Assembly: GCA_022264855.1 (NCBI GenBank)
Contig: JABYQU010000028.1
Span: 310,001-374,000, forward strand
Length of the DNA: 64,000 bases
Origin: Lenzites betulinus
Lineage: Eukaryota; Basidiomycota; Agaricomycetes; Polyporales; Polyporaceae
Direction of reading: 5' to 3'
Part shown: positions 22,161 through 34,226 of the stretch, piece by piece
Position numbering within the stretch: position 1 is the first letter of the stretch
Layout of the letters: each line of letters begins with the position of its first letter
The notes under the pieces: model-generated
What the model saw: only the letters and a program-made list of their open reading frames with translations
The model's database searches: none
What the model was told of the DNA's origin: nothing
Position numbers and translations under genes: made by a program

Positions 22161-24773
22161 ATGTCTGCAAGTTGCATCGAACAGGACGACACTTCACAGG
22201 AAATGGTTTCTCTCGCCACCTTACCCTACGATCTTCTCCTGAACATTGCGCGACATCTTGAACTACACGAAGTACACGCAGTACAGCTGGTGAGTTCCTT
22301 TCCTTCGTTCTGGTCAGCTATGTGCCCCGATGCCAGCCGGGCGGCGGGAACGAGGCTACCAATCAGCCACTGTCCTGCGCACGACATGCATCCCCGCTTC
22401 CACTACTCGCAGCGGGCGTTCCAAGAGGCTCCAATAGGAAGTTCAGACATTAACGGAGCATTCTGTGTTGCTACCGCCTGATTATGTGCCGATTCTATGA
22501 GGGGTTCGAAGCATACCTTCCACCAGGCAGCCGTACTTACGACGCCTCGGAACACGTTGAATACGCGAGGACTTCTGCCCACATGTGGCGCCCCTCCTCT
22601 GACTGGCCCGTCCTGGGTGCATTCCAACTCGAGCGAGAATACCGTGTTATACGCTGATCATACTGTGGTGTCCGCGCATGATCAGCGTGCAATCACGATG
22701 CCGCGACCCATGTTCCCAGTCTTGACGAGCACGCCCGCTTACCATGACTGAATTCAACAGAGCTGCAAAGCGTTGCATGGATTCGCCACCACGCGCCCTG
22801 TATACCGCAACCTCGCGACTGCCCTCCTCAAGCGCTGCCGTGCGCTCCCGCTCCATGGCTTCCAGCGACTATCGGACCTCACTGACGAGCAACTCGTCGA
22901 AGCCGTCAACCAGGCCACACGATTAGAAGCTGCATGGCTCACCCGCGGCCCCCGCCCGTCCACGTCTTCCCCGTACCTTAACTCCGCCGAAGGCTCGACA
23001 GCCGGGAAGCGCAGCTGGTACAAGGTCATCAGCGCACCGCCAAACGAGGAGGTCGACTGGCTTTCGCCGATCACGTCGAGCTACAGCCTGTGCGCCACGA
23101 AGAGTGGCAAGGTCGTGTGTTGGGATGTCCACCGAGACGAGTGCCTTGCGGAGTGGGACCCGAAGGAGCGCTGGGAGCTCTGGAAATGCCGTGTCGAGTT
23201 CGACATCCGGACCGTGTTCTTCACGATGGCAAAGGTGCTGCAGCGGTCGTGAGTGCTTGTGTTGATTATACGCGCTGCGGTGCTGAGTGCAAGGCTAGGT
23301 TCGACGATAGGGTCATGGAGTTTGTGCTCATGAAACTCGAATTTCCTCAACACGGGGAGCCGATCTTTTCTGAGCTTGCAACGTTCAAGACGATTGGCGT
23401 GGTGATGAACGTGTTCCTGCTTGATCCTTCGTCCTGTTTGCTCTCCGCTTTCGTGTGGGTCGCAAGCTCAAACACCATCGGTCTCTACGCTCTCTTGGAC
23501 TGGAGGAAGGAAGAGTACGCGTTCATCGATACCGGGATAGAATGTGTACGTTTGACATCTCAGTCCGCCCATGATCAGTGCTAATCCGCGCGTCGTGCAG
23601 TCCATGTCCTCGAACTGGTCGTGCATCCTATACCAGGAGCAGATTGTAATCCATTCAGAGGAGAGCGACGTCGCGCACCAATACTTCTACCCGCTCTCTG
23701 TCCTCCAGCAGCGCGCCCGGCCGTCGTCCACCGCAGACTCCTTCGTACCCGGAATCTCTCAGCGCCTGGCGCCCGTCATGACAATGTCCGCGCCGTTCAT
23801 CTTCCCTCCTATCACCCGCTCGCACTCCCCCGAGAGCAATGCATTCGATGAAGCACCGGAAGCAAATCACGAAGAGCCTGCCGGGGACGTCAACGGAGAC
23901 GGGGAGGCGCCAGAGATTCCGAATGCGGAAGACGACGACGGGTCGAACACCATCTCGGACGCCAACCCGTTCCCATACCCGCCCTGGTATCCAGAGAGCG
24001 CGCACTTCGTCCGACAGTGGTGGCCGACCCTCGCCTCCGTTCCGCGCCTCAGCTGTACAGTCGTCCTCCTTGCGGACCATGAACCCGACACACATCGCAC
24101 TCGCTACGTGCTCGCGCAACACTACTTCAAGGTGCCGCTGATTGAGCCGGACGAGCTCGAGCAGATGCGGACTGCAGCCGCGAAGGCGGTCGAAGCGGCC
24201 CACGCGAACGGCACAAACAAGGGCACGGGGGGTGCCTCGCCTTCCGGCTCGAGTTCGAGCTCGACTTCACACGGAAGTGAGCACACGGCTTCCGGATCTT
24301 CGACGAACAAATGGAGCGCGGAAGGCACACCGGACGGGCAGTCCTCCAAACCTCGCGTCGCGGAGTCCACGATGATGCGGCTGTGGTACGTGAGCGAGCC
24401 GTTCGAGGTCGTGTGCGTCCTCGACGGCATGGACGACGAGCTGGACCCCGACAGCGGGCAGGAGCGCCCGCGGCCATTGCTTGCGGTCGACTTCGGGCAC
24501 GCAGTGTGGATCGAGTTCACGTATCCGCCCGAGGAAGACCGCGAGGACAAGCGGCTGCGCTTCGTCACGTTCCCTCCGGTCACGAACGACCGCGAGGCGA
24601 TGGCGTACGGGGGCGTGCGCGCGGCGGAGTCGCTCGAGGGCATCGTACACACGCTCGAAGTGCCAGACGAGCTCGACCTCGACACGGTCGAGACGATCAA
24701 CATCGACCAGTCCCAGGGCGCGATCATCATCTCCGTGCGGGATGGGCAGATCTTCATCCTTTGCTACGAATAG
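22161..24773 (+). CDS. F-box protein with a probable propeller-like C-terminal half
   Basis: Exon 1 (22161-22289) begins MSASCIEQDD and contains the F-box start, LATLPYDLLLNIARHLELHE. A 471-nt intron follows, long for this region. Exon 2 (22761 to about 23248) joins in phase to complete the F-box with QLSCKALHGFATTRPVYRNL. After it come segments like SLCATKSGKVVCWDV and IGLYALLDW, resembling beta-propeller blades. The last exon (from about 23602) contains an acidic, Ser/Thr-rich linker, then YVSEPFEVVCVLDGMDDELD and VESTV-like strands, and ends with DGQIFILCYE. F-box proteins link substrates to SCF ubiquitin ligases through Skp1. The substrate is unknown. Total about 740 residues. The 3' end faces the right kinase cluster. 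Confidence 0.8.
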
Positions 24774-25090
24774 TGACGATACCTTCACGACTAGGATTAT
24801 GGGCCAGCGGTGGAGCGTATTGGGCTTGGCGGGAGGCGGTTGGACGACCACGGCCTCGTGTATCTCCAGCGACAGACATGCAAGTAGAAACAATGTATCC
24901 GCTAAGTACCGAGTGTATTACCAGCAGAGAATGATACCCCACTCCTCCGCACACTCTTGTGATCCACACATCTTTGTCATCACCTTGAAGCTTTGCGAAC
25001 ACTCGGTGATATTCAGAAGTGACTACGCCCACTACATCCCCTAGGTCTCGTTGTACATCTGCAGGTAAGGGGCTTACAGCAGGGGTTGAG
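24774..25090. other. Intergenic, F-box gene to C'
   Basis: Converging 3' ends. The homology of C' with C ends at about 25075, so this short stretch contains the inner edge of the inverted duplication. Nothing else is seen. Confidence 0.5.
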
Positions 25091-26408
25091 TCATCCAACA
25101 ATTCGCCTGATATCCTGGTATCCGTGCCGCGCGGCGGCGACAGCGTCTTTCAGTATTCGTTCAGGGGTTGCTTCGCTCCGCGGGCTGAGCCGACTCCAGC
25201 GAGACTTCGATGGGTTCGCGATACTGCAGAGTTGTTGGAACATCCTGACGAGCTCGTCGGCACCTGGCCGAACGTCAGGTTGTCGTTGTCTCATGCAATC
25301 CACAAGTGGTTTGATGAAATCTATGTCGCGATATTTCTGCGTATTTGCTGTGTGAGGCTCGTTCGAAGAGCGTAGTGCTTCAGACAACATACCACATACA
25401 GATCCTCGTGAAACAGATTGCCGAGAGCACATATGTCCGCCTTGTACGCGTCCCATGGCACTGTCGCGGATATCTCGGGCACTTTCGAACCACGTCCAAT
25501 GTACCCTAGCACGAGCGGGGATGCGCCGGGGGGTAACCGTACCGACAGTCCGAAGTCGATGTAGAAATACTCGATCCGATGGTCAATTCGGCGCAATGGT
25601 GTCGCGGCTTCCAGCAGGTCGATGGAGGACCTGATTCTCATTGGATGATGACCTTGGGGGTATAATGGTCGTCCGTCCATCATCACGTTCAGTGAAGATA
25701 TATCCCTGCCCGAGCCTATCAGTACTTGAGCACGGCTAGGATACGGTGGGTCATACCGGTGAGCTATGGAGTTGGAGTGAAGAAATGATAGTCCCTGGGA
25801 ACATGAGCAGGTGCACTGGGCTCTCGCCGCAAAACAACGCACCTCTAACATCTGAGCGATGAACTCGATGACATCCCCAATCAATTCGAATTCGGGCTCG
25901 TTGAAGGGCCTCAGATATGGAATGACCATGAATGACCATTCAGAGTCATCAGGGTCCAGAAAGAGATCCTTGACTGGTACACAGTGGTTGTGTGGGTGTT
26001 TGGTGGACGTCACAAATTGCGCGATTTCTATCTCCTGACCCCTGCTTTTCGCATGCTTGATCGCGACCAGTGTGCCATCGGAGGACCTTGCGTCAATTAC
26101 ATGCATTGTCTACAAGAAATGGTTAGTACATCTGTTTGTATAAGAAGGGCGCTGCAATGTACCCTTGACACGATCGAATCTTCGCAGTAATACGGATTGA
26201 TGTTTGTGCCAGTCCATGACGGTTGCCATCCTTTCGCGTACCGCGGTCGGAGGGAGTATCCTCGCGCACGGAGATGCGGCTGCTTGTCTCTCCACATTGT
26301 TTCGAGTGGTGAAAGGTTATAAATCCCTTTCCGAGCCGCCTGCTCGCATGCCTGGACGATTTCTGGAGACAGGAATGCATTGCCGGGAAGTTTACTCCGG
26401 TCGGGAAG
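25091..26408 (-). CDS. Lineage-specific protein kinase-like protein, copy C' (inverted copy of C)
   Basis: The same five-exon layout as C, on the other strand, with TGA at 25091-25093. Signatures: LRPRYAKGWQPSW, GTLVAIKHAKSRGQEIEIAQ, GLSFLHSNSIAHR completed to HRDISSLNVMMD across an intron, YIDFGLSVRLPPG, PEISATVPWDAYKADICALG, DFIKPLVDCMRQRQPDVRPG and the C-terminal RHGYQDIRRIVG. The kinase core is open throughout. The 5' end is a problem: at 26408, the position matching the A/B start codon, it reads CTT after CTAACTCTACACAG. The ATG used as a fallback in C is CTG here, and the frame has a stop shortly upstream. The next in-frame ATG (26297) would cut off about 37 residues. An unseen 5' exon or loss of the start are both possible. 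Confidence 0.75.
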
Positions 26409-27058
26409 CTGTGTAGAGTTAGTCCCGCAGATATGAAGCGACTAGTTTACGGACCATTTGGCTCTTGTGGTGCGTACCAGGGCGCAAGGATGTGCGGACT
26501 AGACTCGGAGTACTCGAGCGCGATGATCTAGCAAGCGCTTGGAATTCTCTGTATCATCAGCAGAGATGTAAGTCGGTCTTATTTAAGCAGGAGCACTTCT
26601 TGACTGCCGGACGGGCCGGGTACCACATGTGCTCCCACAAGTCAGCTCTCCGCGCACGCTCTCGGCGGAAGTCAACGGACGAGCCTGAACGCAAGGTACC
26701 TACGCTGCGGATGTCATTCATCATCCGACATGCCCTTATGTACCCCATTCTATCATGGCGCCTTTCTGGCTACATAGGTCGTTCACCTAGATCCCAGATG
26801 GCACACCGTTGCTGCCTAGACTTTCCCTGTGTTGATTCTTCTCGCAGGTGACCACGCGACGCACGAGGCAATGCATTCCCGGTCTTCTGCACTCTTACGA
26901 GCTCGAAGTAGAAAGCGTAGCTAGCTGGATCGCAGCGCACAACAATGCGACCGCGATGTGAAATTGCAAGCTTCCGGATCGGATACTAGAGAAAGAGAAG
27001 CCTTCAGAGGAATGGGGGAGCCACAAAAGAGGCGGGAACGTACAAAACGGTGATGCTC
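26409..27058. other. Intergenic, inverted copy of the B-C spacer
   Basis: Matches the left spacer at 5538-6490 in reverse complement, lacking about 285 bp found there. No separate gene is seen. Confidence 0.6.
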
Positions 27059-27245
27059 AGGCAACAAATCCCTTGAGGTCTCGTATTGCGCCTCGTGTCG
27101 CGGTGACGACTTTGTACAACACTCGTTCGGGAACGGATTCGGTCCTCGCGCTTAATCTCCATTAGGACTTTGACGGTTGATGGAACATGGGGATGAGCTC
27201 GTGCGCAGCGGGCCGTTTTTGAGGCTTGCGCTGTTTTGGACGAGG
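27059..27245 (-). pseudogene. Remnant of kinase B (C-terminal tail only)
   Basis: The reverse complement matches the last exon of B (5345-5537): both read RTESVPERVLY, then a conserved tail. Compared with B, about 20 nt are deleted around the QQLCKLEHPSK segment, and a TAA stop appears just after the SKS residues. The homology ends abruptly near 27245, so the kinase core and the neighbouring TMcc gene were lost from this arm. Confidence 0.75.
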
Positions 27246-27607
27246 TTGATTTTGAAAGTTGAAACGATCAACATTGGCCTGTTCCAGCGGTGGATCTCCT
27301 CCAAAGAGAGGAGGGATTTCCATTGACAACGCTACACTGAGTGCTTCTCAGGGAACATGAGGAAGGTGTGGCAACACATAGGTACGGCAGTGCTCACCAT
27401 GTCCAAGTCAAGCTGAACGAATATCGATAACTTGAAGTGACGCAGTCAATACGGGCGTAGCGGTATACAAGGCAGAGCGTGGTTTGGGATACAGCAGCAA
27501 GGGAAGCCAAAACATATAACAGGCGATGAGCACGATCACAGACTAGATAAAACCTGCATAAGCAAATGCAGATTAAGATGGGCACACACACTCACATCAA
27601 CGGCATT
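27246..27607. other. Intergenic, B remnant to A'
   Basis: No gene is seen. It replaces about 2.4 kb of the left arm (TMcc-a, its promoter and the 5' part of B), so it contains the deletion junction. Confidence 0.5.
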
Positions 27608-28947
27608 CTAAGGGGCGACGAATTTCTTCAAGCGATAAACTCCCTCCCAGGCTACAGCGACGGTGTCGTTGACCACTCGCTCGAGGGGTTGCTCGTCCTT
27701 TGGCACCAAACGCCAGCGTAACGATGCGTCATTGAAGGAGGCTCGCATCTTTGTCCACTGTTCTGAGACCTGCGCTGCTGACGGTCGGAGCCCCGGTTGT
27801 GTTTGCGTCATAGGCACGGTAAGCGAAGGCAGGAATTCCACGTTTATAAACTTCTTCAGCGAGGGTCAATAACAATATCATGTCGCGGGGGGCGATAACA
27901 TTACCTGCTCGATTTCTTTGAGGTAAAGGTCGCCGAGCGCAAAGATGTCGACCATGTACGCGTCGTACGGCGCATCGCTGGTAATCTCGGGGACGTACGC
28001 CCTTCCGACATCCCCAGTAACTAAGGAAGAAGTGCCTGGCGGAAAGTGTGAGGACAAGCCGAAGTCGATGTAGAGGTATCGTATGTTGCGACCCGCCCGC
28101 GGTAGGGGTGAGACAGGAGTTTGCATATCAGGACTAGAATTCAACCTAACGGGATGGTGGCCGTTCGGGTATAGAGCCTTGGCGTCCATCATAACATTAG
28201 GGGTTGCAATGTCACTGAAGACACCTTTTCAGTGATCAATCGTAACACACGTATGGGGTTGCCTACCGATGAGCTACATTGTGTTGGTGCATGAAGAGAA
28301 GTCCCTAGAGGAATCTAAGATGAGATTATAGATGCACGCCTGAGAGCTCAAGACTGACCTCAATAGTCTGATCTATAAACTCGACAACATCGCCTATGGT
28401 AGCGAAGTCGGGATTATTGCATGGCCTGAGGTAGGGCATGACCATCAAAGCCCGCTCGGGATCGCTCGGGTCGGGCAAAATCTCGTAAACTTTGACGCAA
28501 TGGTTCCGGTGGTCGTCCAACGACGAAAGGTACTGTGCAATGTACAGCTCCGGCCTGTCTCTGAGACATGCTTTGATAGCAACGAGGCTTCCGTCGGATA
28601 TCCGGGTCGCGTCCATGACTTTATAGTGCTATCAGGGAAACCGATGCGATGTTATTTTAAGACGCGGCATTCTAGGAGTGACGTGACGCGTCGATGCGTA
28701 CCAGTGGAACGATGGCATCCTCACAGCGAAAGGGAATTTTATTCGTGCCGGTCCAGGAAGGAGTCCATTTTGGAGAGTATCGTGGCCGCAACTGGTACCC
28801 ATGGTCTTTGAGGAAGCGATAGCGTGGTGGCCATGTTTGCTCTCCTGATGCGAGGTTGAAAAGGCCCTCGCGCGTAAGCTGCGCAAAGTGTTCTACAGAA
28901 TTGGCATCAAAGGACCCTGCTTGTTTTTGTTTGGACGATGCTGCCAT
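27608..28947 (-). CDS. Lineage-specific protein kinase-like protein, copy A' (inverted copy of A)
   Basis: The ATG at 28947 gives a 246-nt first exon (28947-28702), the same length as in A and B. The following exons repeat A: DATRISDGSLVAIKACL, DQTIE, the split loop around LLFMHQHNVAHR and HCNP..VMMDAKALYP-like sequence, YIDFGLSSHFPPGTSS, PEITSDAPYDAYMVD and the C-terminus ending RLKKFVAP. After the splice the catalytic loop reads RD or a near variant; check this by RNA, because the acceptor region (about 28190-28225) differs slightly from A. Residues 1-35 differ clearly from A (MAASSKQKQ against MAAPSRREQ), while the rest is nearly identical. A' is head-to-head with TMcc-b. The frame is open 47 codons further upstream, so a longer N-terminus is possible. 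Confidence 0.82.
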
Positions 28948-29520
28948 TTTGCTCGCGTGGGTCCCGGACGCACTGAGCCAGAAGGAAAGCCGCCCGGTGT
29001 ATCGCCAAAAACCACGTGGCGGAGGCGTGTCCAGATTCCAGAAGCAGACAGCCGTTCCTCCTCCGCACAGTTTCCGCACCGACCGCATTCATTCGACTGC
29101 CTCGCCCTGCGAAATACATTTAGATCCTCAAGGCTACCAGAGCACATGCTTGATACATCAGTGAGAATACACGCGGCGTCCGCCAGTTGCATTTTGAACT
29201 TCCACAGATCTAAGATTGGTGAGAGCAACGTTCTATCCACGCGCACTCGCACGCTCATCCACCGGACCCCATTATTTGTGACGGAGGCCTGCGGCGATTT
29301 CTAGCGTATATATTTTGGCGGACTCCCAAAATGCACAGAGAGCTCATATAACGTTCACGCCCCTGCTCGCTCAAAGCCTTAAGACTTCCATCGGCTCAGT
29401 GAAGTACTTAGACGCTGCCCCTCCCCTCGTATCCTACCGCTGACTCTTGCACCACCATACGACCGTGTTCCATTGCTGCGCAGACGTGATTCGAGCACGG
29501 AATCACATTCGCTTTTTGCA
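28948..29520. promoter_or_regulatory. Shared upstream region of A' (-) and TMcc-b (+)
   Basis: Divergent starts at 28947 and 29521 leave 573 bp. A TATATATTT stretch near 29307-29315, about 205 bp before the TMcc-b start, is the only TATA-like element I see. Confidence 0.5.
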
Positions 29521-30719
29521 ATGGCAGTCTCAGGTTGGAATGTGACGGATGTCATCATCGGTGCTCTTGGGATCTTGGCGACAATTATCCCTCTCTTCGC
29601 TGTCTGGACATGCGCATATTTGCCGAAGAAGAAGCTTTCCGGCCTGGAGGAAATCTTGGAGGCAACGCAGAAGCTCTTCAGCACTGCACGCACGGATGAA
29701 CTGATCACTGATCAGGAAGAGATCAACCAGCTACTTTTGACTCTCGAGATGTACGTGTATCTTCTTATGGACATATGGGTAGCATTTTACCGTTCTGATG
29801 TTGCTTGACTCTAGTGCGCGAGCAGAGGTTAATCAGCTGTGTGCCACGGTCCACTCGGCGCACTCCATCCCACAGAAGGTGAGGAACTGGCGGGACGGGA
29901 TATCCGGGAAGATCTCCGAATGGCACTCGGAATTGAATATAGTTCGTGTTAAACTTGCTGTGAGTGCATGCATCTCGACCATGTCGACCAACATCAATCC
30001 TAACAGTCTGGCTGACAGCAACGAAGCTCGGACGAACGCAGATTACAGATTGCCAGGAATCTCAACGGTGCTGCTATGCGCCCCTTTGAAGAGATGGGTG
30101 AGCACGTAACGACCTTGTGATAATGACATTCACTGACTGCAGATTTATAGCTTTCACTTTCCTGTCGTCGGCACCATCTTCACCAGTTTCCCAAGTTTAC
30201 CACTGTGCTCAAGGACAGCAGTCCAACAACTTAGCGTCGCCGGAAGCTACTTCCGTGGCACCATCGACCAACGGCATCGAGGACGCTACTCCTGTAGCAC
30301 CGTCGACCAACGGCATCGAGGACTTCGTTGTTGTCTCTGATGAAGATACTCTCCACTCGCCGCACACCATCGATCGTCATCCCACTCCAGACCGCCGTCC
30401 CACCCATCACCACATTACTTCGGACGCCCATCTACAAAGCCTCCACCGGGATACAAACCATTGTAATATCAAGGCAGGGGCGCGGGATGCGACCCTACCT
30501 CATACTGAGCGACGGCTACACGCACCGGGCTATACCCGCAAAACCTTCCGCTACCGATTTGTACGCCGCGCTCGCCCCACCGTCGTCCACATCTATCGCT
30601 ACGTGTTTTACGGTGCTCCAAGCGGCGATGGAACGCCACTCAGCACGCTGCATGATCCGGAGTCGCTACTGCCCCGCGGCGTCCGGTACGGCGACGACGC
30701 GAACGCCGACGACAGCTAA
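29521..30719 (+). CDS. Small membrane-anchored coiled-coil protein, TMcc-b
   Basis: Exon 1 (29521-29750) starts MAVSGWNVTDVIIGALGIL, with one hydrophobic span up to CAYLPKKK, then helical GLEEILEATQKLF. Exon 2 from 29815 reads ARAEVNQLCATVHSAHS and SGKISEWHSELNIVRVKLA, parallel to EVNQASNCLQ and TGKINLACYDIK of TMcc-a. The next exon encodes RLQIARNLNGAAMRPFEEM. The last exon (about 30150-30719) is a disordered Ser/Pro/His-rich tail with a perfectly phased 13-residue repeat (ATSVAPSTNGIED, ATPVAPSTNGIED). About 340 residues. One span with a short N-terminus and basic residues after it suggests the coiled coil faces the cytosol (inference). It is the divergent neighbour of kinase A'. No known function. 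Confidence 0.7.
30246..30323 (+). repeat. Tandem duplication, 2 x 39 nt, inside TMcc-b
   Basis: Two adjacent 39-nt units (30246-30284 and 30285-30323) differ at only a few positions. Each encodes 13 residues in frame, so the repeat lengthens the tail without breaking it. Confidence 0.85.
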
Positions 30720-33700
30720 ACACACGGTAATTTCCCCGGTTTTCTCCTACCGCGCTCGTTGTTCCACCTCCCATGAAAACCACCTGTACACCGCCAAACT
30801 GTTCTGGGGTTACCAGCAGCTGAAATTCTCACGTACGAGCCACCTGCGCGCCCATCTCTCCCCGCCCCGCCTATCACCTTACCACCAGAATATCGGTCAG
30901 TCAGCCACCAGACCAGCTGTCATCCGGCCAGCTGCCCTCGACAAGCTCCCTCCCACCTTGTCGTTCAGCAGTCTCTGGCCTTCCCTCCCCACCGCGCGCT
31001 CGTCAAGAATTCTCAGCGTTTGCGTGTCAACCCGTCCCTTTCCGCCCTCCACGCCACCGCTTCAGCTATGCGTTATTGGTCGCTGTTTGTGTGCTCGGAC
31101 ACGTATATATTCTTGCCCCTCCTCAAACAATCGTCAATCCGGACTTGCCTCCCCTTTGCATCTCCCCTCCCATCGAGGGGGCGGCAACTCCCAGGGCTTG
31201 TCCTTGAGCAAGACCACAGCTTCAGTAAGTCTTTCCATGGCCAACGGTAAGCTTCTATATTATGATCTACACTACATATACACGATCAGTAAGTGCAGGT
31301 ACTCTAACGGCGTAAACTGGCTGTAAAGGTAGGCGAGTCAGCGGGAGTGGACTGCGACTTCGCATGCGAAGTGGCCCTCTGTACACTGTAACAAACGTAT
31401 TGTAGTTTCTATTGTATCCGAGTCACTCCAATATACAAATTTTGCACTCTCTGAGTCCTGTTCCAGCGTGTCACATTTGGCAACAGCCCCAAGGGAGACA
31501 AATTCGGACGTCCTAGTTATGACAAGCGCCAGCCAGCTCCGCGTAAATATTCTCGTATCAATCCGTTATGCTAGCCGGGCATTGTTATTGATGGTGGCAG
31601 TCCGGAGCGGTCACCTTGAGGCATCCTCTGCCGTCAGGTTACGAGCAGCCCGTGCATTCAGCTGGTGGCCAGACCCACCTGCTGGGAGGCTCCAGTAATA
31701 TTCGTATCGCCCATTACCACCAGCCGACCCGGGCGCCACCGTCACCTCCCACGCTGCTTTCCCACCTCTGTCCCGAATGGCATCGCAGTCAGCCCGCTCA
31801 AATTCATCGGTGTACTCGCTATGAACCCTCCTTGTGCTCTTCGTGTTTGATATGCCATAGCCAACTCGTACGACTTTACATCTTTCGCTATGTAGACCCC
31901 CAGCCATGTCCTGTTCTCCTGTCGATTCTCGCCATATCTCTGTTCCACTTCGTTGCCCGTGTGTATCCAAGCGTCGTGTACTCTATGCAATATTTCGGAG
32001 CCCCGCGTATCCGCCTTCGTTCGTGTTCAGCGGATCAGTGCTCATCTATCAGACCCGCGAAGGTGCGCTCTTAGTGTGCGCACTTCTCAGTCGGCTCGCC
32101 GGGCGTGGGCAGAGAAGCTTTCGGATAACTCAGAAATTCCATGCGCATGTGCGTACAGCCTACAAGTGTGCATGTCATCGACACCCCACAAACACGCGAT
32201 ATGCACGCGGGAGGGAAGAAGCTGGATTATCGCCCCTGCACGTTTATAATCTCGATGTGACGGGGGTCCATTTGATATGTCTATGGCGGTACCTGCCGTG
32301 GTCCTCGAGGCGCGGTGCTGAGGGCATCGAGGAACGAGCTGGCGAGTTACAGCTCCGCCGCCACAGGACCATGGAGAACCCATGCCATTCAAGTACGCAC
32401 GGTTCAAAGCGGTGCAATACAGCGGCCCGAACCGCATGAGATACAGTCGTGCCTTCGATGGACGGCCGATTTGCCGCCAACGCAGACGATGATGGCTGTT
32501 AACTGGACTCCGTCCCGCGTCCGGATCTACCAACAGGTGCCAATGAGAATACATTACAGGGCCGTGCAGCGGGAGGGCGTACCAAGTGAGCCGTTCATAT
32601 ATGTAGCACTGGCGTGCACAGTGCTATGCGCGCGGTCGACGTAGTGATCAGAGACGCAACGCAGCATATGTGCATCCATTTGCGAGAAGCATCGGAGCTG
32701 AATAGCTCGTGGAACGGGAGCAATATCATGACTCACCTGATGCAGATGACGTATCGATAGGTTAGACGGTTAGTTAAAGATGGGAGGGCGACAGTACTTA
32801 CCAGAGCATGGTACAGACGATAGCAGGATGGATACATGCAGAGCAGATAACAGCTGGCCCCGGGCCAGCGTAGATGAGAGCCGGAGGAGTTCCGATGAGC
32901 TAGTACCTAGTAATACCGCGGAAGCGTTACGCTGCTTGAAGAAGACCTCCAAGTGCCAGGGTGTTAGTACGTATTCAAACTTCTTCAGGCGGTATACCCC
33001 TTCTCAGGCACGGCGGGGCTGGCGCGGCCTCCCGGCCCATGCTACAGGTTAAAGTCCTAGTAGAAACTCCGCACGCCTCCTTGTGCGCACATGGTGGTCT
33101 CGGAATGCGTGTATCACACGAGCGAAGGCTGACACTTGCCTGCAAAGGCAACTGATTACACGTGTCGGTGATTCACTTCGTCCATGGGCGGTGCGGATGA
33201 GAACGTCCGCAGCGCACGTAGCGGGCACCGCGACGCTTTACACGCTGCAGCACCACCGGGTGTGTGATATCGCGGCCGCCTTCCTCATGGTTGCCACTTT
33301 TGCAGAGACGGAATGTTGTTTTTAAGCGAACGGGGGCAGGTGCGGGGCAGTCGGTCGGTGCAAACACAGCGGAAGGACGTAGATTGGAAAGGGGGACGTT
33401 TTGTCCTCGTGTGGCTAGGCGGGAGATGAGCGCGCGGGGGGGTAGCCAGAGGCAAACGCGTGAGGACAGAAGATTGGCGAAAATAAGATATAAGTAGAAT
33501 AAAAAAAAAGGTCCGGCAACGGCCGCGCCGTGACTCGACCTTCAATATTATGTAAGCTATCTAAAACCTTAACACGGAACGCTTCGCTGAGGGTGGGTTT
33601 GTGCACCTTAGGTTCTAGCACTGTCTACCCGACCTCCGAGAGCTTCCAAGATCTTAACATCAGCGATTATAAAACGCCGCAGGTGCGTCTTCTTCATACG

Positions 33701-34226
33701 CGTACGAAGCTCGTCGCCGTGAACTATCCGTTCCGCCGATACGGTATTTCTGTTATGAGGGCTCTCCTTATGGAGCACTCTTACCGGTTGGTCGACGGGC
33801 GGTGCATTATGATCAGTGACTATCAATGCTTGAGTTGCGTGTATATGGGCGATGCCGGGGCCCAAGGAAGCACTGGCAATGATCTATTCAGATGTGGGTT
33901 ATTTCAGGCGGTGAGTACGAGAGTCGCCAGTCGGTACTGAGGAAAAGACGTACAGCTATACGCGATTTAGCTACAGTCCCAATCACTCTTCAAGGAATCG
34001 AGAGCGAGGTAAAGGCGAAAGGAGAGCGAGATCAACATTTGGCGCCGGCCTTGCTCAGTCTCAGCCCACTACCACACCTCCACCTCCGCCACCTTACCGC
34101 CACCATATTCGACGCTCTTGCAAGTCTATGGCCATACGACGCAACCGATAGATATTTGTCGAATATCAAGCTCAATGATACGCACAAACCATCTCCAAAC
34201 CTTGTGATACTACTTATCACTTCACA
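30720..34226. other. Gene-poor stretch of 3.5 kb
   Basis: Several open frames exist (for example 31616-32074 on +), but none shows splice logic, domain signs or similarity to other copies in the window. The first few hundred bases should be the TMcc-b 3' UTR. There is an A-run at 33501-33510. No terminal repeats, reverse transcriptase or transposase reading could be recognised; a decayed mobile element cannot be excluded. Confidence 0.4.

Noticed and set aside
31616..32074. 152-codon open frame on +
   Set aside because: No splice logic, domain or similarity; composition looks random.
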